From Phenylobacterium sp. (GTDB taxonomy: Bacteria > Pseudomonadota > Alphaproteobacteria > Caulobacterales > Caulobacteraceae), in the NCBI GenBank assembly GCA_017991675.1, contig JAGOQB010000005.1, positions 1 through 64,000 of the forward strand: 64,000 bases of DNA, given 5' to 3'. This document shows, one piece after another, positions 34,312 to 42,159 of the stretch (positions are counted from its first letter, which is position 1; every line of letters begins with the position of its first letter). The notes under the pieces are model-generated. The model saw nothing but the letters and a program-made list of their open reading frames with translations, made no database searches and had not been told where the DNA came from. A program made the position numbers and the translations under genes.

Positions 34312-35394
34312 CTACACCCCGTACGGCCGATACGGCCCGGCGATCAGCTGTTCGAACACGCCCATGCCCTTGACCGGCGCCTCGCCCGGCAGGGTCAGGG
34401 TGACGTGGCTGAGCGCCTGGATGTGGACGTTCTCCGGACTGGCCATGTCGACGGCGTTCAGGTCGATGTCCTCGCGCTCGACCACCAGGTCGCCCTTGTA
34501 GCCCCCGTGGCGCCAGGCCGGCGCGCCATAGCCGATGCCGCGCATCAGGAAGGTCAGGAACGGCTCGAAGCGGATGGCGGCCGAGCCCTGGGCCAGCGGC
34601 ACGTTCAGCGTCGCGCTCTTGGCGTGGCGGGTGCCGGCGATCAGCGACACCTCGTCCATGCTCGCGCCTTCGCATTCGTAGAAGGCCTCGGGGCCCGCGC
34701 CGTCCGCGGCGATCACCGCCCTGGTGTTCCAGGGGCGGCCTTCCGGGTCGGCGTTGACGTGGAAGAAGATGCTGCGATCGGCGAAATTCAGCGGCGTCCA
34801 CTGCCAGAAGAAGCCGCCAATGGTCATCGGGACTGGCGGCTGCGGGTCCGGCGCGCCGACCGGACGGATGCCCCAGGAGCGGTCGCGGGTGCCGACCGTT
34901 CCGGCCGCCAGTTGCTTGCGCACCCCGTCGACCTCGATCCAGCCGGTGCAGCGCACGTTCTGGGTCAGGCGGGTGTAGTCCATGAAGGCGCGCGGTCCGA
35001 TCCGGCGCATGAACCGCGGCTCCTCGATGGGGAAGCTGCGGCCCTCGAAGACGATCTCGGCGGCGAAGCCGTTCGACGGCGCCACCGTGACCTTCAGTTT
35101 CTGCAGCGGCTCGATCACCTCGATCGAGATCGGCCCGCAGGCGAGGTCCAGCCGCTCCATGTTCATCACCTTGGAGGCGTGCAGGCAGTGCTCGACGCCG
35201 TCGCGGATCACCGAGAAGTGGGCGTCAGCGATGTTGAGCTGCGGATAGACGCCAAAGGCGATGGCGAAAAACTCGCTCCCGTCGGGCTGATAGCCGTTGA
35301 AGAAATAGCGGTCATAGAAATTCCGGTCGGTGCCGGCATAGGCGATCGGCTCGGGCGTTTGGTGGATCGGAAAATCGTCGGCCTTGGTCAGCAT
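34312..35394 (-). CDS. CrtC/lipocalin-like protein of unknown function
   Basis: 360 residues, all-beta in appearance. It has F-Y-D-R-Y-F-F-N-G-Y-Q-P-D-G near 26, F-A-I-A-F-G-V-Y-P-Q-L-N near 43, R-D-R-S-W-G-I-R-P near 171 and F-F-W-Q-W-T-P-L-N-F near 193. This pattern resembles proteins annotated as hydroxyneurosporene synthase/CrtC-like or lipocalin-like in lipid and steroid gene clusters. ATG 35394 has GGGAGGA 8 nt upstream. It is divergent from the P450 gene, suggesting shared control. The reaction, if any, is unknown. Confidence 0.7.
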   Translation of the reverse strand: MLTKADDFPIHQTPEPIAYAGTDRNFYDRYFFNGYQPDGSEFFAIAFGVYPQLNIADAHFSVIRDGVEHCLHASKVMNMERLDLACGPISIEVIEPLQKLKVTVAPSNGFAAEIVFEGRSFPIEEPRFMRRIGPRAFMDYTRLTQNVRCTGWIEVDGVRKQLAAGTVGTRDRSWGIRPVGAPDPQPPVPMTIGGFFWQWTPLNFADRSIFFHVNADPEGRPWNTRAVIAADGAGPEAFYECEGASMDEVSLIAGTRHAKSATLNVPLAQGSAAIRFEPFLTFLMRGIGYGAPAWRHGGYKGDLVVEREDIDLNAVDMASPENVHIQALSHVTLTLPGEAPVKGMGVFEQLIAGPYRPYGV

Positions 35395-35532
35395 GGGTGG
35401 CGTCCTCCCAGACACTCTTGAACTGCGGCGATCTTGTCTTTGTCGATTGACGGTATTGCGACATCGCCGTGTGCGGCATTATCAAGTGAACCAAGAAAAC
35501 AAAACAAGGGAGGACGCTTTTTGCTGACGCCA

Positions 35533-35544
35533 CGTAAGGTTACG
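35533..35544. promoter_or_regulatory. Short palindrome upstream of the P450 gene
   Basis: CGTAAGGTTACG is an inverted repeat with 5-bp arms, 32 bp before the P450 start and within the divergent promoter region. It could be an operator. The evidence is only symmetry and position. Confidence 0.25.
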
Positions 35545-35576
35545 CGGCGTGAACCAGCAACGAGCGCTCAGGAGAG

Positions 35577-36851
35577 ATGAGCACAAGCATCGCGCGCATA
35601 CCCAACGAATACGCGACCAACCTGGTCGATCCCAAAGCCTATGCCGACGGGCGCATTTACGAAACCTATGCTTGGCTCCGCGCCAACAACCCGTTCGGGC
35701 TGGCCGAGGTTGAAGGTTTCGACCCGTTCTGGGTGGCGACCAAGCATGCCGACATCCTGGAGATCAGCCGCCAGAACGCGCTGTTCCACAGCGGCGACAA
35801 GGCGACCGTCATCACCAACAAGGCCGCCGACACCGCCGTGCGCGCCATGATGGGCGGCAGCCCGCATCTGGTCCGCAGCCTGGTGCAGATGGACGCCCCC
35901 GATCACCCGAAGTATCGCGCCCTGACCCAGTCCTGGTTCATGCCGACCAACATCAAGGGCCTGGAAGATCGCATCCGCGGCATCGCCCGCAAGGCGGTGG
36001 ACCGGATGGCGGCGACCGGCGGCGAGTGCGACTTCGTCCGCGACGTCGCCCTGGGCTATCCGCTGCACGTGATCATGGAGATCCTCGGCGTCCCGGAAGA
36101 GGACGAGGGCCGGATGCTGACCCTGACCCAGGAGTTGTTCGGCGCCACCGATCCTGAACTTGCCCGGGAAGGCGCGCCGGATATCTCCAAGATGCTGACC
36201 GAGGGGGTGGTCGCCGATTTCTACGCCTACTTCGCCAAGATGTCGGCCGATCGCCGGGCCAATCCCAAGGACGACGTGGCCAGCGTCATCGCCAACTCGC
36301 TGATCGACGGCCAGCCGATCTCCGAGCTGGAAGCGATGAGCTACTACATGATCGTCGCCACCGCCGGGCACGACACCACCTCGTCCTCGACCGCCGGGGC
36401 GCTGTGGGGCCTGGCCGCCAATCCGGGCGAGTTCGCCAAGGTGAAGGCCGACCCGACGCTGATCCCGAGCCTCGTCGACGAGAGCATTCGCTGGATCACG
36501 CCGGTGAAGACCTTCATGCGCTCGGCCACCGAGGCGACCGAGTTCGCCGGCCGCCAGCTCGCCAAGGACGACTGGATGATGCTCTGCTACGCCTCGGGCA
36601 ACCGCGACGAGGAGGTCTTCGACGACCCCGCGGCCTTCAAGATCGACCGCAAGCCCAACAAGCACCTGGCGTTCGGCTATGGCGCGCACCTGTGCCTGGG
36701 CCAGCACCTGGCCAAGATGGAGATGCGCATCCTCTGGGAGGAACTGCTGCCGCGCATCAAGACCCTGGAGCTGGCCGAGGAGCCCAAGCTGAGCCAGGCG
36801 ACCTTCGTCAGCGGGCCCAAGACCCTGCCTGTCCGTTTCTCGATGCATTGA
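35577..36851 (+). CDS. Cytochrome P450
   Basis: 424 residues, the size of soluble bacterial P450s. The I-helix oxygen-binding A-G-H-D-T-T is near 262, the K-helix E-x-x-R is in D-E-S-I-R-W near 303, and the heme loop F-G-Y-G-A-H-L-C-L-G has Cys373 as the heme ligand. It needs ferredoxin and reductase partners, which are not in the window. The nearby phosphotransferase, DUF35, thiolase and dehydrogenase genes suggest oxidation of a lipid or terpenoid. ATG 35577 is preceded by AGGAGAG. It ends 8 bp before the phosphotransferase start. Confidence 0.95.
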   Translation: MSTSIARIPNEYATNLVDPKAYADGRIYETYAWLRANNPFGLAEVEGFDPFWVATKHADILEISRQNALFHSGDKATVITNKAADTAVRAMMGGSPHLVRSLVQMDAPDHPKYRALTQSWFMPTNIKGLEDRIRGIARKAVDRMAATGGECDFVRDVALGYPLHVIMEILGVPEEDEGRMLTLTQELFGATDPELAREGAPDISKMLTEGVVADFYAYFAKMSADRRANPKDDVASVIANSLIDGQPISELEAMSYYMIVATAGHDTTSSSTAGALWGLAANPGEFAKVKADPTLIPSLVDESIRWITPVKTFMRSATEATEFAGRQLAKDDWMMLCYASGNRDEEVFDDPAAFKIDRKPNKHLAFGYGAHLCLGQHLAKMEMRILWEELLPRIKTLELAEEPKLSQATFVSGPKTLPVRFSMH

Positions 36852-36859
36852 GTTTGAGC

Positions 36860-37879
36860 ATGGCGTTGGAACCCCGTCTGGCCGCCTATATCGCCGCCCG
36901 CATGCCCGGCGCGCGCGACGTGGCGGTGCAAGACCTGTCGCGTATCTCGGGCGGCGCCTCGCGCGAGACCTATCGTTTCCGGTTGCTGTGGAACGAGGAC
37001 GGCGCAGCGCGCGAGCGCAAGCTGATCCTGCGGCGCGATCCGCCGGCCTCGCTGATCGAGACCGAGCGCCGCATCGAATTCGAGGCCTATCGCGCCTTCC
37101 ACGGCAGCGCCGTGCCGGTGCCGGAGATGCTGTGGCTGGAGGAAGAGGACGCCGTCCTCGACCATCCGTTCTTCATCGCCGAGGAGATCGCCGGCTTCCA
37201 GGCCTCGCCGATGCTGCTGTTCGGGCCGCCCTATGCGGCGACCCTGGGCCAGCTGGGCCAGCGCAAGTGGACGATCCTGGCTGAGATCGCCAAGGCCGAC
37301 CCGGCGGCGCTGGGCCTGACGCGGGTGATGGCGCCGGTGGCGCCGGACGCCTGCTGGGATCGAGAGCTCAGCTACTGGGAAAACCTGCTCGACCGCGACG
37401 AGCCCGAGCCGCTGCCGATCACCCGGGCGGCGATCCGCTGGCTGCGGGCCAACCCGCCGCCGCCGGCCCAGAAGCTGTCGGTGGTGCACGGCGACTACCG
37501 GACCGGCAATTTCCTCTATGACGAAGCGGGCGGCATCCATGGCGTCCTCGACTGGGAAATGTGCCACCTGGGCGATCCGCTGGAGGACCTCGGCTGGAGC
37601 TTCAATCCGGTCTGGTCGTTCGGTCAGGGCAAGGCCGGCGGCCTGTTGCCGCGCGAAGAGGCCATCGCGATCTGGGAACGCGCCAGCGGCCTGACGGCCG
37701 ATCCCGCCGCCCTGCACTGGTGGGAGCTGTTCAACTGCGTGAAGGGGCAGGCGATCTGGATCTCGTCGGCCCGCGTCTGGATCAACGGCGGCAACCGCGA
37801 GCCGATCATGGTCTATCCGCCCTGGCTGCTGCAAAACGCCCAGGATCGCGCCACCCTGCAAGTGATGGGACGCCTATGA
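36860..37879 (+). CDS. APH-like phosphotransferase (ACAD10/11-type)
   Basis: 339 residues. It has the aminoglycoside-phosphotransferase fold: G-G-A-S-R-E-T-Y-R-F near 33, the catalytic loop V-V-H-G-D-Y-R-T-G-N-F near 209 and the metal-binding L-D-W-E-M-C-H-L-G-D-P near 228. This branch occurs with acyl-CoA dehydrogenases and P450s in lipid catabolism, where related domains phosphorylate 4-hydroxy acyl groups. It starts 8 bp after the P450 stop and overlaps the next gene as ATGA, so it is in one operon. The substrate is inferred only by analogy. Confidence 0.85.
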   Translation: MALEPRLAAYIAARMPGARDVAVQDLSRISGGASRETYRFRLLWNEDGAARERKLILRRDPPASLIETERRIEFEAYRAFHGSAVPVPEMLWLEEEDAVLDHPFFIAEEIAGFQASPMLLFGPPYAATLGQLGQRKWTILAEIAKADPAALGLTRVMAPVAPDACWDRELSYWENLLDRDEPEPLPITRAAIRWLRANPPPPAQKLSVVHGDYRTGNFLYDEAGGIHGVLDWEMCHLGDPLEDLGWSFNPVWSFGQGKAGGLLPREEAIAIWERASGLTADPAALHWWELFNCVKGQAIWISSARVWINGGNREPIMVYPPWLLQNAQDRATLQVMGRL

Positions 37880-38295
37880 ACCCGACCGTTCCCGCCGTCC
37901 TGGCCGAGCTGGCCGGGCTGTGCATGCGCAACGCCATGCCCGACGTCCATCCCGCCGACCGGGCCAGTTCGCTCGGTCTGTCAGCTGCGCTGCTGGGCGT
38001 CGCCGCCGAGGTCTGGGACGGCTCGGCCGCCCGGCTGGTGGCCGAGAACCGCGCCATCCGGCCGCTGCTGGCCAGGGCCGGGGAGGCGGGCCTCGACTTC
38101 GCCGCGCTGGCGTCCGGCGCGGACGAGGACCTGCGTCTGACCGCGCTCAAGGCTGGCAACGACGCCCTGCGCGCGGCGCTGATCCAGTTGCACGCGGCGG
38201 CCGAGGCCAAGGGCGCGGATGACCTGGAGGCTGCGGTCTGGGCCGAATTGGTCGCCTCGACCGAGCGCCGCAAGTTGATGTCGTCGCCGGTTTGA
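37876..38295 (+). CDS. Small helical partner of the phosphotransferase
   Basis: 139 residues, all helical and Ala-rich (L-A-E-L-A-G-L-C-M-R-N-A-M-P, then [12 protein letters not shown]). It overlaps the phosphotransferase stop by 4 bp, so the two are translated together. Similar short proteins follow this kind of phosphotransferase in other actinobacterial and proteobacterial lipid clusters as far as I recall, but I have no family name. No catalytic motif is seen. Confidence 0.65.
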   Translation: MNPTVPAVLAELAGLCMRNAMPDVHPADRASSLGLSAALLGVAAEVWDGSAARLVAENRAIRPLLARAGEAGLDFAALASGADEDLRLTALKAGNDALRAALIQLHAAAEAKGADDLEAAVWAELVASTERRKLMSSPV

Positions 38296-38305
38296 GCCGA
38301 CAATT

Positions 38306-38410
38306 GCTCCCCCGCTGGGGGAGCTGTCAGCGGAGCTGACTGAGGGGACTGCGGACTCAGCAAGCCCCCTCCGTCGCGATGCGCGCGCCACCTCCCCCAG
38401 CGGGGGAGGA
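38306..38410. repeat. Long intergenic palindromic element between convergent genes
   Basis: A 17-bp arm at 38308-38324 (CTCCCCCGCTGGGGGAG) recurs as its reverse complement at 38392-38408. Between them lie a small hairpin GTCAGC-GGA-GCTGAC and paired GGGG/CCCC tracts. It fills the gap between convergent genes and could act as a two-way terminator. Similar elements are frequent in Caulobacterales genomes. Confidence 0.75.
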
Positions 38411-38417
38411 ATTTGGT

Positions 38418-38846
38418 TCAGCCTAGCTGCTCCAGGATCTCCAGCGTCCGCGCGTCGCGCTCGCCGCCGAAGAATCGGGCGAGCGCCGTGCGGAACGCCT
38501 GCTCATCCGGGGCGATTGCGTTGAACAGCGTCATGCAGGAGCGGAACTTGAGGTCGTCGGGCTGACCGAACACCTCGCGCGCCGCCCCGGGCGCCTCGCA
38601 GGCGAGTTCCGTCAGGTCCCGCAGCCGCGAGCCCAGCACCGGATGGTCGAGATAGGCGGCGGCCTCGGCCGGCGAGCCGATGGCGTAGCGCTGGGCCATG
38701 GCGCTCGATCCCAGGCCGGCGATCTGCGGGAACACGAACCACATCCAGTGGGAGCGCTTGCGCCCGGCGGCCAGTTCGGCGCGGGCGGCGGCGATCACGC
38801 CGGTCTGGGCGTCGAGAAAGCGCGTGAGGTCGAAGGGATCGGACAT
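38418..38846 (-). CDS. DUF1810 family protein
   Basis: 142 residues. The family opening F-D-L-T-R-F-L-D-A-Q and the strongly conserved R-K-R-S-H-W-M-W-F-V-F-P-Q-I-A-G-L-G stretch near 29-46 are present. Y-L-D-H-P-V-L-G-S-R-L near 67 and F-G-Q-P-D-D-L-K-F-R-S-C-M-T-L-F near 93 follow. Function is unknown; the fold is helical. ATG 38846 gives the family N-terminus. It is divergent from the DUF35 gene and convergent with the preceding operon. Confidence 0.88.
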   Translation of the reverse strand: MSDPFDLTRFLDAQTGVIAAARAELAAGRKRSHWMWFVFPQIAGLGSSAMAQRYAIGSPAEAAAYLDHPVLGSRLRDLTELACEAPGAAREVFGQPDDLKFRSCMTLFNAIAPDEQAFRTALARFFGGERDARTLEILEQLG

Positions 38847-38962
38847 CGAAGTTTCCCTTAGCGTCAGGATCGACAACGGCGCCGTATCGGGCTTTGCTGC
38901 CGCGCCCGTCGTCAGGCGGGCCAATTTCCAAATGTCGAATTTTGATTGGGGACGAATTTTAG

Positions 38963-39367
38963 ATGGCGAGAATCTTGCCTGAACCCACGCCCGAGACCCA
39001 GCATTTCTGGGACGGGGCGGCCCGGGGCGAACTGCTCCTGCAACGCAACAAGGCCACCGGCGAAGCCTATTTCCCGCCGCGCCCGTTCTGCCCGAAGACC
39101 GGCTCGCGCGACGTCGAGGTCTTCAAGGCCAGCGGCAAGGCGATCCTCTGGTCCTATGTGATCAATCATCGTCCCCGCCCCGACATGGGGACCGAGCCCT
39201 ACGCCATCGCGGTGGTGAAGCTCGAAGAAGGCCCGACCATGATGACCAACATCGTCGGTTGCCCGCAGACGCCTGAAGCCCTGGTCCTCGACATGCCGCT
39301 CGAGGTCGTTTTCGAAAAGTTCAGCGACACCATTTCGCTGCCCTTCTTCCAGCCGGCCAAGTCGTAA
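38963..39367 (+). CDS. DUF35 OB-fold acyl-CoA-associated protein with degenerate zinc ribbon
   Basis: 134 residues. It resembles the rubredoxin-like zinc ribbon plus OB-fold proteins that pair with thiolase-like enzymes. The OB fold is seen from W-S-Y-V-I-N-H near 55 to the end. The usual C-x-x-C knuckles are mostly lost: L-L-L-Q-R-N-K-A-T-G replaces the first pair, and only one Cys remains in R-P-F-C-P-K-T-G. It starts 13 bp before the thiolase-like gene ends its spacing, on the same strand, and very likely forms a complex with that enzyme (gene at 39381). Confidence 0.82.
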   Translation: MARILPEPTPETQHFWDGAARGELLLQRNKATGEAYFPPRPFCPKTGSRDVEVFKASGKAILWSYVINHRPRPDMGTEPYAIAVVKLEEGPTMMTNIVGCPQTPEALVLDMPLEVVFEKFSDTISLPFFQPAKS

Positions 39368-39380
39368 GGGCGCAAAGACA

Positions 39381-40520
39381 ATGCAGAAGAATTCCGTCGC
39401 GGTCGTCGGGGCCGCGGAAACCACGAAGATGGGCAAGATTCCGGACGTGTCGGTCATCGGACTGCACGCCGACGCCGCCCTCAACGCCATGGCCGACGCC
39501 GGGCTGACGCCGGCCGACATCGACGGCGTGGCGACCGCCGGCATCAGCCCGGTCGAACTGGCCCACTATCTCGGCATCAAACCGACCTATGCCGACGGCA
39601 CCTCGGTGGGCGGCTGCTCGTTCATGCTGCACGTGCGCCATGCGGCCGCCGCGATCGCCGCCGGCCACGCCAAGACCATCCTGATCACCCACGGCGAATC
39701 CGGCCGCAGCCGGGTGGGCGCGGGCGGCTTCGGTCGGGCGGCCTCCAGCCTGATGGGCCAGTTCGAGATGCCGTTCGGCGTCACCTCGCCGCCGACCATG
39801 TTCACCGTCCCGGTGCTTCGCTACATGAAGACCTACGGCGTGACCGAGCAGGATCTGGCCAACGTCGCGGTGATCCAGCGCGAGTGGGCGGCCAAGAACC
39901 CGCGCGCCAGCTTCAAGGACCCGATCAGCGTCGACGACGTGCTGAACTCGCCGATGATCGCCTGGCCGTTCCGGATGCTGATGTGCTGCCTCGTCACCGA
40001 CGGCGGCGGCGCGCTGATCCTGACCAGCGCCGACCGCGCCAAGGACTTCCCGAACAAGCCGGTCTACGTGCTGGGCACGGGCGAGAGCGTCGAAACCCCG
40101 ATGGTGTCGCAGATGTACGATTTCACCTCGTCCACGGCGTTCAAGATCTCGGGCAAGAAGGCGTTCGACGACGCCGGCATCAAGCACTCCGACGTCGACC
40201 ACCTGATGATCTACGACGCCTTCGCCCACCTGCCGCTCTACGGCCTTGAGGACCTCGGCTTCGTGAAGCCGGGCGAGGCCAAGGACTTCATCAACGAGCG
40301 CAACACCGCCATCGGCGGCAAGCTGCCGCTGAACACCAACGGCGGCGGGCTCTCCTACATGCACTCGGGGATGTACGGCATGTACGCCCTGCAGGAGAGC
40401 GTGCGGCAGATGCGCGGCACGGCGGCGGCCCAGGTGGAAGGCGCCAAGATCAGCGTCGCCCACGGCGTTGGCGGCATGTTCGCCGCCTCCGGCACGGTCA
40501 TCTTCACCAACGAGAAGTGA
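39381..40520 (+). CDS. Thiolase-like (SCP-x/lipid-transfer type) enzyme
   Basis: 379 residues, thiolase fold. Residues near 77-80 (S-V-G-G-C-S-F-M-L) occupy the nucleophile region and the C-terminal A-H-G-V-G-G-M-F near 360 the active-site loop. G-G-G-L-S-Y-M-H-S-G near 317 is like SCP-x thiolases (normally N-x-x-G-G-x-x-x-G-H-P). These enzymes, with a DUF35 partner such as the one just upstream, act in retro-aldol or thiolytic steps of sterol or branched side-chain breakdown. Which reaction applies here is not certain because the motifs are divergent. Three hairpins follow the stop. Confidence 0.82.
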   Translation: MQKNSVAVVGAAETTKMGKIPDVSVIGLHADAALNAMADAGLTPADIDGVATAGISPVELAHYLGIKPTYADGTSVGGCSFMLHVRHAAAAIAAGHAKTILITHGESGRSRVGAGGFGRAASSLMGQFEMPFGVTSPPTMFTVPVLRYMKTYGVTEQDLANVAVIQREWAAKNPRASFKDPISVDDVLNSPMIAWPFRMLMCCLVTDGGGALILTSADRAKDFPNKPVYVLGTGESVETPMVSQMYDFTSSTAFKISGKKAFDDAGIKHSDVDHLMIYDAFAHLPLYGLEDLGFVKPGEAKDFINERNTAIGGKLPLNTNGGGLSYMHSGMYGMYALQESVRQMRGTAAAQVEGAKISVAHGVGGMFAASGTVIFTNEK

Positions 40521-40581
40521 TGGTCAGCGTGACAGCCGGAAGTGAATGCCGGTTCCGGCGACTGTCACGCGACAATCAAAG

Positions 40582-40614
40582 CCTCAGCCTTTCCCGGATC
40601 GGGAAAGGCTGAGG
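40582..40614 (+). terminator. 15-bp-stem hairpin after the thiolase gene
   Basis: CCTCAGCCTTTCCCG (40582-40596) pairs fully with 40600-40614 over a 3-base loop. It lacks a T-run, so it may stabilise RNA or terminate weakly. Confidence 0.55.
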
Positions 40615-40636
40615 AAACAGCGACTTACCGCAGTTC

Positions 40637-40677
40637 ATGCTGCACCCATGCTGCAGGGCGTGGGTGCAGCATTTTTT
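40637..40677 (+). terminator. Intrinsic terminator
   Basis: ATGCTGCACCCA (40637-40648) pairs with 40661-40672, followed by a run of six T (40672-40677). It is the best-formed plus-strand terminator in the window. Confidence 0.85.
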
Positions 40678-40692
40678 GCATCCGAAGTTCGT

Positions 40693-40793
40693 CGTCACCG
40701 GGCCGGTAGGTCCCGGTGATCCATAGACACGGCGCCCTTCAATCGAACGCTGCGCGTATGGATGGCCGGGACCTGGCGGCCCGGCCATGACGA
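40693..40793. repeat. Second inverted pair of REP-like palindromes
   Basis: One unit (40693-40725) has TCACCGGG and TCCCGGTGA arms flanked by CGTCA and CCATA. The other (40757-40793) has TGGCCGGG and CCCGGCCA arms flanked by TATGG and TGACG. The layout matches the pair at 34188-34301. Confidence 0.75.
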
Positions 40794-40807
40794 TTTGAGG
40801 GGGCCCC

Positions 40808-41935
40808 TTAGACGCCCTTGTTCGGGTTGATCAGGTACTTCTCGCCGGTGGCCTTGCGGGCGTAGGCGGCGATGACGTCCGGCTGCAGCACCTCGGCCAG
40901 CGAGATCTCGGCGGTGTAGTGGCTGGCGAAGGTGGTCTTCAGTTCGGCCGCCACCCGGGCGCGCAGCTTGGCGGCGTCGGCCCCCAGCTTCATCAGGAAC
41001 GGGGTCAGCAGCCAGCCGTTGACGCCCCACGACAGGCCGAAGTTGCGGGCCAGTTCGGTCGGGCCGGTGTCCAGCGCGCCATAGATGTACACCTGCTTGT
41101 AGGTCGACGAGCCGTAGCGGCTGTATTCGGTGGCCTTGCGATTGGCCGCGACCTCCATGGCCGACAGGATCTGCGAGGCCAGCTTGCCGCCGCCGATGGC
41201 GTCGAAGGCCAGGGTGGCGCCGGTTTCCTCGATCGCGTCGGTCAGGGTCGCGATGAAGTCGGGCGCGGTGGAGTCGATCACGTACTTGGCGCCGATGTCC
41301 TTGAGGATCTTGGCCTGCTCGGCGCTGCGCACGATGTTCACCAGGCTGATGCCGTCGGCGATGCAGATCTTGTTGAGCATCTGGCCGAGGTTCGAGGCCG
41401 CCGCCGTGTGCACCAGAGCGGTGTGGCCCTCGCGGCGCATGACCTCGGTCATGCTGAGCGCGGTCAGCGGGTTGACGAAGCACGAGGCGCCGTCGGCCGC
41501 GGTGGCGCCGGCCGGCAGTTCGAGCACGTCGCTGGCCTTGGCGATGCGGTGCTGAGCGTAGGTCGCGCCGCCGAGGATGGCGACGGTCTTGCCGAGCAGC
41601 GCCTTGGCCTGGGGCGAGTCGCCCGCCGCGACGACCACGCCAGCGCCCTCGTTGCCGACCGGCATCGAGGCGTCCAACCGCGCCTTCAGCGCGCCCAGGA
41701 AGTGCTGCGGCACGGGGGCGGTGACGACGGCGTCGGCGCCCGAACCGCTGACCTTGGCGCCCGCGATGTCGGCCGGGCCGAGCAGCAAGCCGAGGTCCGA
41801 GGGGTTGATCGGCGCGGCTTCAATGCGGACCAGCACCTCGTCGACGGCCGGCTGCGGCACGGGGACCTGCGCCAGGGACAGTTCCAGTTCGCCGCTCGAC
41901 TTCACCAGCGAACGCAGTTGCAGGCTCGTTTCCAT
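40808..41935 (-). CDS. Quinone-reductase-like medium-chain dehydrogenase
   Basis: 375 residues. The MDR fold is seen: V-L-V-R-I-E-A-A-P-I-N-P-S-D-L-G near 35, G-N-E-G-A-G-V-V-V near 94 and the nucleotide-binding region V-H-T-A-A-A-S-N-L-G-Q-M-L near 178 (the Rossmann glycines are altered). Zinc ligands of alcohol dehydrogenases are missing, as in quinone or enoyl reductases. ATG 41935 has GGGAGA upstream; a longer upstream frame is not needed. It closes the lipid-catabolism island and is divergent from the TonB receptor. Confidence 0.85.
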   Translation of the reverse strand: METSLQLRSLVKSSGELELSLAQVPVPQPAVDEVLVRIEAAPINPSDLGLLLGPADIAGAKVSGSGADAVVTAPVPQHFLGALKARLDASMPVGNEGAGVVVAAGDSPQAKALLGKTVAILGGATYAQHRIAKASDVLELPAGATAADGASCFVNPLTALSMTEVMRREGHTALVHTAAASNLGQMLNKICIADGISLVNIVRSAEQAKILKDIGAKYVIDSTAPDFIATLTDAIEETGATLAFDAIGGGKLASQILSAMEVAANRKATEYSRYGSSTYKQVYIYGALDTGPTELARNFGLSWGVNGWLLTPFLMKLGADAAKLRARVAAELKTTFASHYTAEISLAEVLQPDVIAAYARKATGEKYLINPNKGV

Positions 41936-42159
41936 ACCCGTCTCCCAATTTTGCTTACGACGTAAATATGGAGGGGTTGTCGTCGCGGCAACCGGAAATC
42001 GCACGACCGGTCGCACTTTGGCGCGGGCGTCGTCCGTGCGCGCAGCGCCTGCAACATATCGGCGGCAAAGCTGTCGCCTCGCCGACACCGAACCGTCGCC
42101 GCCCCGATATGGACCGCCGCTAGGACCCGGTCCCAGGACTGCACCGGGGCCAGATTCTC

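Larger units (their letters stand above)
40525..40680 (+). ncRNA. Possible structured small RNA or 3-prime UTR after the thiolase gene
   Basis: Three hairpins in a row lie here: 40527-40570 (GCGTGACAG and TTCCGG arms), 40582-40614 (15-bp stem) and 40637-40672 (12-bp stem ending in a T-run). The last is a complete intrinsic terminator, yet the second could already end the thiolase message. The stretch could be a 3-prime-derived or independent small RNA. No promoter was identified. Confidence 0.3.
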
